64,000 bases of DNA from Miscanthus floridulus (taxonomy: Eukaryota > Streptophyta > Magnoliopsida > Poales > Poaceae). Both the position numbers and the translations under genes were made by a program. Where the stretch lies: assembly GCF_019320115.1 (NCBI RefSeq), contig NC_089584.1:73067533-73131532 (forward strand). The letters are read 5' to 3'. The notes below the pieces were generated by a model. The model saw only the letters and a program-made list of their open reading frames with translations. It did no database searches and was not told the origin of the DNA. Position 1 is the first letter of the stretch. Each line of letters begins with the position of its first letter. This document shows, piece by piece, positions 17,775 through 28,711 of the stretch.

Positions 17775-20700
17775 ATGGTGTGGTTCCAATGCGAGGACTG
17801 TGGCGAGAACCTCAAGAAGCCCAAGCTCGCCGGCCACTTCCGCTGCTGCTCCGCGTACAAGGTCAGAGCGGCGCCCGACTCCCTTCCCCTGTTCCGGTTC
17901 CTTTCTGGACCGATCTTTGGCGCCGCGGTGGTTAATTGATGTTTTTGTTGCGTGGCCGCAGCTGTCATGCATCGATTGCGGCGAGTTCTTCAGCCAGGAA
18001 ACCGTGCAGGGGCACACCCAGTGCATCTCCGAGGCCGTGAGTTCATCCGCACCTCTCTCTCTCTGTGCCTTGCTCAATCCTCACTGTAGTGTGCAATTTA
18101 CTGTTCGTCTCTGCAATTCCAATGAAGGATATGTGTCTGACGGTGCAATTGGTGCCTATGAACTGCTGTTGCATTGGATTGTAGGTGTTTTTATTTGTTC
18201 GCTCCCCTTTTGCTACTTTAATGTGGCTAGGCAATGTTGCTTGGCTACTGTTTGGAGTGCATAAACCTGTTCATTTTTGTTGATGTTCCCTCTGTCCTGA
18301 AATATATGGGATCAAGTTTGTCCTAAGTTGGCCAAGTTTATAGAGAAGTGTATTAACATATACCACACAGAGGTAAATTATGAAAATATATTTCATAATG
18401 TATCCAACGATGCTAATTTGATGTCGTTCTTCTTTTCTATAAGTTTGTTCAAATTTAGCATTGTTTGACTTAGGATAAACTTAGCACTGTTATGGTCATT
18501 TCTTGCAATTGTTGGTAAGCTACATCTAGAGGTTACAGTCTGCAGGTTGATTTGTTCCTTTTCATATTAGGATTGGTAGTTTCAATAGAAGTTTTATAAC
18601 CATGAAGGCTTATGTTAGAATATGTGGAGGCTCTAATTTCTAACTGAGCAGTGCCTTTTTATGTACAGATTATAATATGTATAGGACTCTTCGGAGTGTG
18701 TTCTCCATAGTTAGTGCATTCAGTCAAGTAGGGCCTTGTAAAGTTTTAAGTGCACTGAAACAATGACATGTGGTTACTGTGGCTATTGTTATATGTGCAA
18801 ATTATTAGTATTCAATCCTGTGCTCATTTTTACTGTATTTTTTTTTTCATTCAGGAGAAGTATGGCCCTAAGGGACAGAACAAGCCATCCAATGGTGTAC
18901 AGGGTAAGGCAGATAAGCCAAAGCCAAATGCAGATGTTGATATCAATGTTGGGCTGTCGACATGGCCTCCTTGGTTCTGTAGGTGTGCCAATTTGATCCC
19001 TTAGTATATACGGAGTACACAATAATTATTGCAGATTATTATGTAGTAACAGTGCTGATGCCATAGTTCTAAACCATCTTACTCCTAACCAAGTAACCAT
19101 AGAGGTGTTGGTTGTGATCAATGTTTATATCTTATTTCTATGCTTCTCATTTTTTCTGTTGATAAAAATCATGCTTGGGACTGTTTTGTTTTTTTGGATT
19201 AATAATACTCACATGGAGTGCAAGTACATCTATATACATGACTAGACATGGTAATACAATTAATCAAGAGGTTGCAGTAATCTTTGTAGTTGCAAACGTC
19301 TGTGATATAAGTTCAATTTTTTTAGCTTTCCTTTTCCATTTAGAAAAGCTTGCTGGGAACTATTAAAATTATTTGTATTATATCTTTCTTAATTCTTATG
19401 AATGATGGGTCTGGCATGTTGGTAGAGTATCTCCACTTGTGGCCTGGAGGTCCTAGGTTCAACCCAGCCTCTTTGCAAAATTAAGCAAGGGTAAGGCTGT
19501 CGAGAAATTCCATTCCCAGATGTCACCCTGTGTGGTAGCTTTCAGTACTGTGTATGCCCCTTTTTATGTTATTTATTACATGGGCAGTACAAGTGTGTAC
19601 ATGTAGACAACCAGACATACACTTCTACAGTAAACATGGTAATGTAGAGGCTAAATTTTTCTATTTTTCTTTTAAGTTGCATCTCTCTTAAGGTTGGGTC
19701 TTCTTCTGGTTCATTGGAGTGTTATATTTTTCAAGTGCCTTTATCATGTATATTGACTGCTAGGTTGATTTTTTATGATTCTTTTCTGTAGACAATTTCA
19801 AAATCTGAGAAAGCAAATTTGTCGTTGTTGTTTATATAAACAATATCGGGTTTATCCCGTTGTCAGCACATTGCGCATACATTCAAGTTCTTGATTTGAA
19901 GTGTTTTGATCTTTGCTTCAAAGAACTCAGGAGCTTGCTTAGATATGTAGGAACTGTGTACTTATTGTCAATTTGCATGACAGCCTATGCAAGACCACTA
20001 CCACAAGCAAGCAAACTCTCTTACTGCATGCTGATGGGAAGAAGCATAGGGCAAAGGCGAAGGCCTTCCATGCTTCTCAGAAACAAAAAGATGGTGCAGA
20101 ACAAACTCCAGATGTGAAGGAAGCCGGAGCTGTACCCGCAAAAGAATCTGCTCAAGTAAATGGTGGTGTGAGTGGTGATCGTGGAAAAAAAGAAGATAAA
20201 GATGCTGGGAAAAGAAAACGAATGGATGATATGACCATAGAGGAGCCAGATAACACAAAAAGACAGTATTTAATAAGTTCCAGCGTTGGAGAGTTGACGC
20301 AGTCTAGCGATGTGAAGTCAGAAAACAAAGCGAAGAGTAAGGTAGATGAACTAGCAAGTGGTGCCAACTGCCAAAGTGTTGAAAAACAAAAGATCAAATG
20401 GAAGAAGATTATTACCAAAACACTGAAGACGGTGAGCCTAAAAAGTTTGATCTTGTCCTATATTGTCGCATCCTTTAAACTATATGTTGTTCACAATTGT
20501 GCTGGTTTATTTCAGAACGCAGATGGAGTTATGAAGCTAAAGAAGCTGCAAAAGCTAGTCTCCAAGGAGCTTGAGGAATGTGGTGTCTCTAAAGACAAGG
20601 AGGGGCTCCGCGCTACCTTGATGGATAAAGTAATCAATCATCATGAAACGAATCTAGCTACTTTACCTGCTGTTTCCCTCCCCTTGATTCCAATGTTAGA

Positions 20701-20822
20701 GCATTTTGATTACTAATGCATATTCCTTTTACTGCTGCTTGTTGCAGATAGCTTCAATCTCCAGATTTTCTGTTGATGGCAAGCATGTTAGACTGGTAGC
20801 CAAGAATGAAGAAGAATCTTAG
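17775..20822 (+). CDS. LYAR-type nucleolar zinc-finger protein, 6 exons
   Basis: Exons 17775-17861, 17962-18036, 18855-18982, 19984-20431, 20516-20629 and 20748-20822, all GT-AG, give 308 residues. The N-terminus has the paired LYAR zinc finger: Cys6/Cys9/His21/Cys24 in exon 1 and Cys32/Cys35/His47/Cys50 in exon 2. A U1-like C2H2 finger follows (Cys96-x2-Cys99-x12-His112-x5-His118), split by intron 3; the joined reading WFC-S-LC confirms the exon 3/4 border. A lysine-rich, low-complexity middle (about 120-245) contains nuclear or nucleolar localisation type stretches (KRKR, KIKWKK). The C-terminal part (about 247-305, [16 protein letters not shown]...[11 protein letters not shown]) matches the small winged-helix-like end of LYAR proteins. 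Members bind rRNA precursors or DNA in the nucleolus and support ribosome biogenesis. The frame is intact. The start is the only one that gives the first finger; the promoter motifs upstream agree. Intron 2 and 3 carry a Stowaway relic and a SINE. Confidence 0.9.
18286..18490. mobile_element. Stowaway-like relic in LYAR intron 2
   Basis: Begins with TTCCCTCTGTCCTGAAATAT, the usual 'ccctccgtcc' terminus of Stowaway MITEs, and continues with 'tgtttgacttaggataaac' typical of their interior. The opposite terminal repeat is not seen, so the right end is degraded or missing. Confidence 0.45.
19409..19565 (+). mobile_element. SINE in LYAR intron 3
   Basis: A box TGGCATGTTGG at 19412-19422 and B box GGTTCAACCC at 19456-19465 are at the spacing of a tRNA-derived Pol III promoter. 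The 3' end is 'gtatgccccttttta'. The body shares several words with the SINE in the PP2C intron. About 155 bp, same strand as the host gene. Confidence 0.78.
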
Positions 20823-21765
20823 AAAGAGGTGGTCAGTCATTTCTTGGCATTGTTGCTGGTCTCATTCTTTGGTGTCAACTTTCAGATGGCTTATAGCCAA
20901 GTTTTGGTTAAATTGAGTGCATGAACCATCAATTATTATATCCATGACCTGTAGACGGTATGGGAATTTAGCATCTGAATTTTCTTAGCAGCCGTTCAAA
21001 AGTGAACTTTTAACTCTTTATGCTGCCAAGCAATGCCAATGGTGGAGGCAGTATCTGGTTGTCTGATTGACGGCAGATTTGCTATCACCAAACTGCCGAA
21101 GTTTGGAAAAGGTAAACTGTGCATAAGAATTGATCTGCTGAATTTTTCTTAATATACCGCTGGGACATCGTCGCCGTCACAAATTAGTTGGTATCAAAAA
21201 CTGCAGCGCAACACCAATCTGGTGGATGTTCTTTTTTTTCTTTGTTGAATCTATCTGGTGGATGAGACTCGCAACCAGGTTGGAATTGAGCCCAGCCAAA
21301 GAATCTGTTCGAATCGTTGCCCAAAATCGATTGCGTTTGGGGGCCATGGGCTGAATAAAGCTGGATCGGCTGTGGGTCCTGGGCTCCTGGCTTGGCACGA
21401 GTCTTATGTGATTGAAAAATGTGACATGTTATTAATTAAGGGAAAAAATCATCTTCACCTCCCTCAACTATTGCAGTAGTTTTGATTTACCTCCTTTAAC
21501 CAAGAAATCGGATGTTTACACTCCTCGAACTATTGAAATCGTTGGATTTACCTCCCTCAGCAAGCGATTTTAACAAAGGTTTTTGCTGACATGGTGCTAG
21601 GCGTCCCACGTGGCAGTAAGAAGTCATTAAGTTAATCTATATTATTTAGAAATGGGCCTCCACTTTTTTCTAGCCATTGACGGCTCACGTTTTTGACCAA
21701 AATGAATTCAAGAATCGATGCAAAGTGTCAATGACATGACCTTTGATGCAACACACAAGATGTTA
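20823..21765 (+). other. LYAR 3' UTR and repeat-like intergenic sequence
   Basis: The first few hundred bases should hold the 3' UTR; no firm polyadenylation signal can be named. From about 21440 the text alternates between 'acctccctcaactattgcagtag' and close variants ('actcctcgaactattgaaat', 'acctccctcagcaagcg'), a diverged short repeat common in grass intergenic DNA. No gene is supported. Confidence 0.45.
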
Positions 21766-22009
21766 GGCCCTGTTTAGTTGCACCCCAAAATGTCAAATTT
21801 TTCAAGATTCCTCGTCACATCGAATCTTTAGATGCATGCATGAAGCATTAAATATAAATAAAAAATAAAACTAATTACACAGTTTAGACGAAATCCACGA
21901 GACGAATCTTTTAAGCCTAATTAGAGTATGATTGGACACTAATTACCAAATAACAACGAAAACGCTACAGTAGTGTTTTGCCAAAAATTTTGGCATCCAA
22001 ACTGGCCCT
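21766..22009. mobile_element. MITE with GGCCCTGTTTAGTT terminus
   Basis: The left end GGCCCTGTTTAGTTGCA and the right end, on the other strand AGGGCCAGTTTGGATGCCA, form an imperfect inverted repeat. The interior contains 'ctaattacacagtttagacg' and 'acgctacagtag', familiar from a very common grass MITE family. About 244 bp. Confidence 0.7.
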
Positions 22010-22130
22010 TGTGTGTCAATGTGTGTGTGAGAGAGAAATAATGGGAGCAGTGCACACACGCATGCATGCATGGCAGCCATTTGATGCATGAGAGAGAGAG
22101 ACAATGCATGAGAGAGAAATAATGTTAGGT

Positions 22131-22470
22131 GGTGTTTAAATTTAGGAAGTAAAGTTTAGGATGTCACGTTGAGATATCACATAGAAGTGTTCAGATAGTA
22201 ATAATAAATTAAATTATAGAAGTTCAGATAGTAATAATAAATTAAATTATAGAAGTCTTCGGTAATCCGCGAGACAAATTTATTAAGCCTAATTAATCCG
22301 TTATTAGCACATATTTATTATAGCACCACATTGTCAAATCATGGACTAATTAGGCTTAAAAAATCCGTCTCGCAAATTAGTCGCAATCTATATAATTAGT
22401 TATTTTTTAGTCTATATTTAATACTCTGTCAAACATCCGATGTGATAGGAAATAAACTTTAGAGTGAGGA
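22131..22470. mobile_element. MITE-like element with internal tandem duplication
   Basis: Ends 'taaatttaggaagtaaagttt' and 'aaataaactttagagtgagg' are weakly inverted; the interior has the paired words 'aagcctaattaatccg' and 'ctaattaggctta'. A unit of about 36 bp (agttcagatagtaataataaa and onward) occurs twice in tandem at about 22187-22260. Borders are approximate. Confidence 0.5.
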
Positions 22471-22475
22471 ACTAA

Positions 22476-22760
22476 GGGCCTGTTTGGTTCTCGAGTCCAT
22501 GGACTAAAAGTTTTAGTCCACTTTTCATGAACTAAAAGTGGACTAAAGTGATGTTTGGTTTCTTGAACTAAAATAGACTAAAATGAAGAGAGAGAGCAAT
22601 AAATGAGAGGCATGGGTGTCCCTAACACTTTTTAGTCTATTTTAGTTCAGTTTTATGGACTAAAGGATTCTAGTCCATTTTTAGTCAAGTGTTTGGTTGT
22701 TTAGTCCAACTAAAATACAGATTTTAGTCTAAAATACTTTAGTTCAGGAGAACCAGACCC
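22476..22760. mobile_element. Tourist-like MITE
   Basis: Left end GGGCCTGTTTGGTTCTC and right end, on the other strand, GGGTCTGGTTCTCCTG. TAA lies before the left end and TTAA after the right end. The inside is full of 'tttagtcca/tggactaaaa' words in both orientations, so a folded single strand would be a long hairpin. About 285 bp. Confidence 0.72.
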
Positions 22761-22764
22761 TTAA

Positions 22765-23609
22765 CCAGGCCTCGGTTTCCAAGTATAACCAGCACGGGTT
22801 CACCGGCAAGTCTGGCTGTTCCGCTGCAATGCTCGATCTGCAGCTCCCTACTCTACGCGACCAACGTGGACATGTGGCAACCAGCTAGCTCAGTGGCTTC
22901 AGGCAGTCAAATGCGGTTAGCTTCTCCGGATTCCACACGCTGATTATACGGCATACATATATGCTTGCTTGACTTTGAAGGAAACCGTCGAAAACTGCAG
23001 CAGCAGCAGCAGTCGTAGTAGTATAGTATATGTCCTGTTGGCAACGATACGTTAAATACTATACGTATATGTCAGGCGTTAATAATTGTGTAGCTAGTCG
23101 TCGTGCTACCAGTAGTAGTGATCGTAGCATTTGGGCTACACTACAGGAGCTGCCTCGAGTCGACTCTGTTCGGCTGCACTTGGTAGGGCTGTGGCGGATT
23201 TATAGTGTTGATTTGTTACGAGAAAAAAATACTATTTCATATTAAAAAAAAAGCTTAAGCGAACAGACCGGTGGTCGTAGAGCAATCATTTGATCCGGAA
23301 GCCTCCTGGAAAGTGCACACCGACCATTCCAACTACCGGTCCAGAGAATCCACACCAGTCTGTGCGGTTGCCGCGGCGCCATCGCCCGGTCTCCCTCTCG
23401 CCGCGCGCATGGACCATCCCTGATATTAAAATAACAAGAGACAGCACCCGGCCATCCCTGCTGCAGGGCCGGCAGCCTCCCAGAACACACCACCGCCCAC
23501 ACGCTAGTCCTGCTCCTACCGTCCCTCTCATGGTGCCTACCAACACGAAACCACACGCGCGCACACAGAACCAGGCATGCATTAGCTTTAGGAAAGATAG
23601 TTAAGCACG
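22765..23609. other. Intergenic sequence, no gene seen
   Basis: Mixed composition with a CAG run at about 22998 and a GC-rich part at 23280-23560. Open frames on both strands (e.g. 23290-23604 plus, 23242-23556 minus) overlap each other, lack domains and are considered chance. Confidence 0.5.
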
Positions 23610-25074
23610 GATGGAGAAAGCATCGAGATATCCAAGAGAGAGGTGTTTTCGTAATAATTAAGTCTTACATTTAGTCCATTTTACTTCTTGTGTCTAGAAT
23701 ACGTTTCTATTGTTCTTCTGCATAAAAATTTACACCCTAAGTTCCAATCCTACACTAACATGACAATTCTAGAAATATAAAGACATTAAATAAATTACTC
23801 AAATGTAAATGCTCAATATAAAGAGAGGGAAATGAACACGACAATGTTTTTCCAAAGTATTAGAGAGCCGCCACTCTCCACTAGTCCTCGTTGGAGCACC
23901 CGCGCAAGGGTGTAGCTCCCCATTGATCCGCGCAAGGATCAAATGCTCTCTACAGGCTAATTCTTTGACACTCCGTAGCGGTGAATCGCCCACAACCGCT
24001 CACAACTTGACTTGGGTCATCCACAAGCTCCGCCGGATGATCACCAAGCTCCTAATCACCATCGAGCCATCTAGGTGATGGCGATCACCAAAAGTAACAA
24101 ACACAAACTCTCACTTAACCAAGACAAGCATAATGAGAAAGGTAGATGCACATTTGCTACTCTATATACACTAATGAGGTCCTTAATCTTGGATTATCAA
24201 ACCTCAATAACCTCACTAGGCTCTTGCTCTCTCTTACACTACAAAGGTGTTTCTCAGCTGAATAAATGGGCAAGAGACCTCAAATGGACGAGTGGGATAT
24301 GTATTTATATCCCCTCATTCAAACATAACGTTTAGAGGCTGAGTCATCACTCTGTGGGCTGACCGAACGCTCCGGTCAGTTGTACCCGCCACTGTGTCAG
24401 AGAGAGCCGTTAAGCTCTGACCGGTTACTAGTGTCCGGTCAGCACCCACCGGACGCGTCCGGTCAAGAAAAAAAACTCTCTGGAACCTCGCTGGAGTGGA
24501 CCGGACGCAGGCACCCCAGCGTCCGGTGCTCCTCCACTCTGCGTCCGGTCAGTACCAGACAACTGCAGTTAATGAAATGAACTGACCGGACTCATCCTCC
24601 AGCGTCCGGTCACAACCAGACCAGCGTCTGGTCAGTCATTTGACCCTCCATTCACTTCCAACTCAAAATCCTATGTAAATGAAGTTGACTCCAATTGATC
24701 TTAGGGCTATTCCTGAGCTACCTAGTGCTAGGTTTGACAAGTGTACACCACACCTAACCTACTAGACTCACCTAGGTCAAGCTACTAGTCTATACCCCCT
24801 TAATAGTACGGCCAAAGGAAAAACAAAGTTCTAAACTACTCTAAGTGTCTCTCCAACACAAAACGACACTTAGAACTAGTTTGTCCTTTACCTTATTGTC
24901 CATCCTTTGAAAACTGAAACGATTTCCATCGATAGGGGCATGGCAACCATAATTACCCAATCAATTGCCATTACCATGATCTAACTTAAATTGCCTCTGC
25001 AAAACACACATTAGTTATAGTAATCTCATGTCGTCATTAATCACCGAAACGCAACTAGGGGCCTATATGCTTTC
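23610..25074 (-). mobile_element. 3' LTR of a minus-strand LTR retrotransposon
   Basis: On the minus strand it starts TGAAAGCATATAGGCCCC (25074 downward), preceded by a purine tract. It contains the block 'cctctgcaaaacacac' and several 'ccggacg...cgtccggtc' words in both orientations (24360-24640), a hallmark of a widespread grass LTR family. The left end is placed where the sequence resembles the family's LTR end followed by a CTCTTGG word, and is uncertain by tens of bases. Confidence 0.6.
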
Positions 25075-25090
25075 AATCTCCCTCTTTTTG
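25075..25090 (-). other. Polypurine tract of the 23.6-28.7 kb element
   Basis: On the minus strand the sequence just before the LTR is CAAAAAGAGGGAGAT, a polypurine tract at the right place to prime plus-strand synthesis. It fixes the orientation of this element as minus. Confidence 0.65.
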
Positions 25091-25520
25091 TTGATTGATG
25101 ACAACATAGCCTCGAGTATGTAAAAGAGACGAGTGAGGTTTTCAACATGCTTGGTTCATATAAGCTTTTGATAATAAGAACAAAGGGGTTAGACATGCTT
25201 ATATGACCCAAGCTAACATAGTGTACTCAAAAGATATGAATTAAGCATGAGTACATGAAGTATAGCTCATTTGAATCGGAGTAAAATATGGAAGCAAAGC
25301 AAATGAGCATAACCAAGTGACATGACATATATATATATCAATGTAGAGATCACACATGTCACATAAGTCTCACCATCACATGTATATAATACTATGCATG
25401 AAAGTAAACATGAATGCATGAAGTATCACACACAAAAGACCAAAAGAAATGAATCGAGACCATCTCACATGCTCCCCCTAAATCTAACATAATCGCTCCC
25501 TCTTCCCATTTGGCGTCAAG
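25091..25520 (-). other. 3' untranslated part of the same element
   Basis: AT-rich sequence between the polypurine tract and the decayed coding region. No gene or repeat recognised. Confidence 0.4.
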
Positions 25521-28092
25521 CACCAAAACCTAAGGGTCGGACGACAGGACAGGAGCAGTCGAGTCGGGCGCTGAGGTGCAGTGAGAGACCTGAAACTGAG
25601 CTACATCATCCTCTAACCCTAAACTCTTAGTGGTCTGGTCCTTTGTCGCTGGAAGTGAAGGTGAAGCGGTCTGGGTCTGCTCAGTAACTGGCGTGGCCTG
25701 TGACTCTAGAGGTGTCACTATAGAAAGTGGAGCCACATCTGCCTCTGTCGCTGTCGCTGAAGCCTCAAGTGTAGGAGTGACTGTCTAAGGTGGTTCGGAT
25801 GATGCAACAGATGACAGAATCATCTTAGTAGTCTCGGTAACTGGAGCAACTGAGGTAGGGATAGGGACTTGAAACACTGGAGGTGTAGGCTGCCCTATAA
25901 GCTCACTGAAGGTAGCGCTGAGACTCCTAGAGACTGGGGTATCCGTTACTAATGCCGAAGAAGTTTGAGTCAGAGTGAAGCCTGTAACAATAGGAGTAAA
26001 GTGCGGACCCTGAGCTATCCCTGGTGAAGCAAACCACTAAGACACCTGCTCTATAGGTGAGGTAAACTGAGGAGCTGGCTATCTCTGACTTAGAAGCCCA
26101 CTGGGCTATACAGCTAGAGTCACTGGAGTGGTGGTGGTAGGCTGGCCTATCTGAAATGTAGATTGCTGAGGATCAACCCCTATAGCAGTGAATACATGCT
26201 GCATGAAGCCAAGTAACTACTGCTGAATCATAAGCTACTGCTGCTGCATGGCCTGCTGCTACCGCTGAAACTCATCCTGTCGTGCCTAAACCTGAGCAAG
26301 TGCAGCTACGGTCTCCTATGCCTGGTGTGCCTGGTCCTGTCTCATCCGCTCAAGTACAGCTAGAAGTGCTGGGTGAGTCTACGGCGGCTGTGGTGGAGCT
26401 GAGCTAGAGCCATTGGCCTCTCTATCATGCGGTCGAGGAGCTATTTGCAGAATAAGCTGATAGTCATCATCTGAGCTATCACTCGGGTTGCTCTCAACCT
26501 CATCCTCCTATTGTGCATCAAGCTGCTCCTCCTCTATCACTGCAATGCCCCTGATAATCTCATTCTACTGAGCTGCTGTCTTTGGTACCTTTGGGCGATG
26601 ACTCGGTTGGCAAGATGTCCTCGCACGACTGTGACATAGCATCTGGCTCATGTCATACTATGGAAACTCAGTAGTAGCACCTGTCCACTCTGCCATTGTC
26701 CCTAGAGACTTGTGTGTAATTATCTTGTGGAGTAGGAAAGTGATCCAATGAGCATAAGACAGCTAATGGTGACCTCTGAAGCCCTCTGCTAGTATGTCCT
26801 CAATCTCTAAAAGCATCACATCTCAAATATCAAAGATAGTCTGAGACACCAGATAATGCACTAGCCATAGCTAAATTTAAGTCAGGCCCTCGTGGTAGCC
26901 CATCCTCGAAAGCAGTCCTCCTCATAGTAGCATCAAGGAGCTGAGCTATAGGTGTAAGGTCACATGGTGTCCTACTCAACCCCTCGCCGAACGGCTCTGT
27001 GAAGCATGGTCTAACAAGATCTATAGGTGGCACAAGTCCACCGTGAGGGTGTCTTAGAGGCTCTGTTTGTCCATAGCATACCTTGTGAAGCCAAATAGGT
27101 GACTCTGGAATCCTCAGTATCTCTCTAACCCTCGAGCTCTGGAGCCTATAGTCACAACCTCTAAAAGAAAAGTGAATAAACCTATGCCTCGGGTCAATCC
27201 ATAGAGAGGAGTAGAACTCATGAACCCATGACGGAACATAGCGACCAGTCCATCCAAGAAGATCTATCAAGCCTGGTAGATAAGAAAGGTGAGGACAGAT
27301 CTGCTCGCCTGTAGCTGTAATAAGAGACTCTATGGAGCAGACCCGCTGTGATCTGAAAGCAACACCGCTATTGAGATATGTAGCATAGAAGTCCTCCTAC
27401 AACACAGTGTAGAAGTGCTCTAAGTCACGCTCATCCTGCCTTGGCGAAAACCAATCCTCAAACTATACAAACCATAGCTACTGCACCTGTCTGGCTGTGG
27501 CTACCCTCAGGTCAAGGTGTACCATGGGAGGCAGACCTTATGGTCTGGGAGGTGGATGAGAGCCCCACCTCTATGTCTGAGACCTCGGTGACACCTGAGT
27601 GCGTGTGTGACTAGAGCATCGAAGCTATGGCTGTGCTGCCTGCTCTGCCTCCTCAACCTGCTCTCCCTGCTGAGCGTCCTATATCTACTCTATCAACTAT
27701 GTTTGCTACTTAGTCATCCCCTGAGTCTAACTCTTCTTGGCAAGAGAGACCTCTGGAGCATCCTCTAAAGAGACACACCGTCCTCCAAGCATGATAGTCC
27801 TAAGTAGACTACCATGACTAGTCTCAATCCTCTCGACGGTGACCCTCTGAGCTGGTGACAACTAATTGCCTATGTGAATGGCACTCCCAGATCCACCTCT
27901 CTTTGCATGCTCTACGGCGACCGCCATTGCTGTTGCTCTCTCTACCTCAACATCATCTAACTTGTGCTTCTTCTTTGTAGTCTTTTTTGCCTTTCCTTTT
28001 TGCTGAGCAAATAGGCGAGGTGGGAGCCTTAGATTCTCATCATTGGGACCACCTCCAGCATTCTTGCAACGTGCCATCTCTGAAGCTGACAA
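25520..28092 (-). pseudogene. Decayed ORF of an LTR element, interrupted by TAG stops
   Basis: From an ATG at 28092 a single minus-strand frame can be followed for about 2.5 kb: MARCKNAGGGPNDENLRLPP (start at the second or third Met), a Lys-rich stretch, glutamine-rich linkers, then an intact piece 26830-27270 with 'YVPSWVHEFYSSLWIDPRH', 'PHGGLVPPIDLVRP' and 'FGEGLSRTPCDLTPIAQLLD'. The latter resembles the 'putative plant transposon protein' domain found in retroelement ORFs of grasses and legumes. The rest is Gln/Pro/Ser/Thr-rich. It is broken by many stops, almost all TAG, for example five within about 35 codons near 27650-27720. No reverse transcriptase or integrase is visible. The 5' end of the element was cut by the family 2 insertion at 28712. 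Domain naming is by memory. Confidence 0.6.
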
Positions 28093-28711
28093 GAATCACT
28101 ACCACTAATACAGAACAACTGCCAACTGACACTCGTGAGGCTTAGCCTCAAACCATACTCGTGGGCTTGGCCCCAAGTTTACTAACAACTGCCAAATCAA
28201 CCAAAAGAGCACTATCTCAATGCACGATGGAATAGATAGGAAATATAAATAATCACTATATTCATCTAGAGGTGAGAAACCCTAAGAAGCAAGTAGTAGA
28301 TGAGAAATTGAAATCGATAGCTTGCTACCTGATGAAATCCGATGATCCGGTGACCGACAAGCAAAGGAGAGGATCACGGGGCACCACTCGGGATCGGCAA
28401 GATTACACCTAGGGCTAGGGTTGCTGGCGCCTAGATAGAAAGCTCAACGGCACGAGAGGATGGCAACATGGTGACGCGGTGGTACGCGAGCACGTGGTGG
28501 CAGAGTGGAGCATGAGCACATGGCGGCGGGTGAGACGCGTGTGGTGGCGCGACGGTGCAATGGGCGCGGGCATGGTGAGGCAGGTGCGGGCGCGGGTGAG
28601 GGCGCGGCACGATGCAGGCGGCAGTCGTGGGTGAGGGCACGACGGCATGATGAGGATGGCATAGGCGTGGGCGTGGGAGCGGTGCGGGAGGCGTAGGCAC
28701 GGGTGCGGCTA
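28093..28711 (-). other. Leader of the same element, GC-rich near 28430-28700
   Basis: Sequence upstream of the decayed ORF. The part 28430-28700 is a run of 'ggcgcgggc/gtgggcg'-type words that opens long frames on both strands by composition only. It ends where the family 2 LTR begins. Confidence 0.4.

Noticed and set aside
8041..19465. tRNA genes at the two B boxes
   Set aside because: No cloverleaf can be drawn around them; they are SINE promoters.
23242..23604. Overlapping frames of about 100 codons
   Set aside because: Opposite strands over the same GC-rich stretch, no domain, no splice or start context that stands out.
27640..27740. TAG read as glutamine (altered code or suppression)
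   Set aside because: Host genes use the normal code, and paired copies show CAG against TAG at the same site in different copies, which fits mutation.
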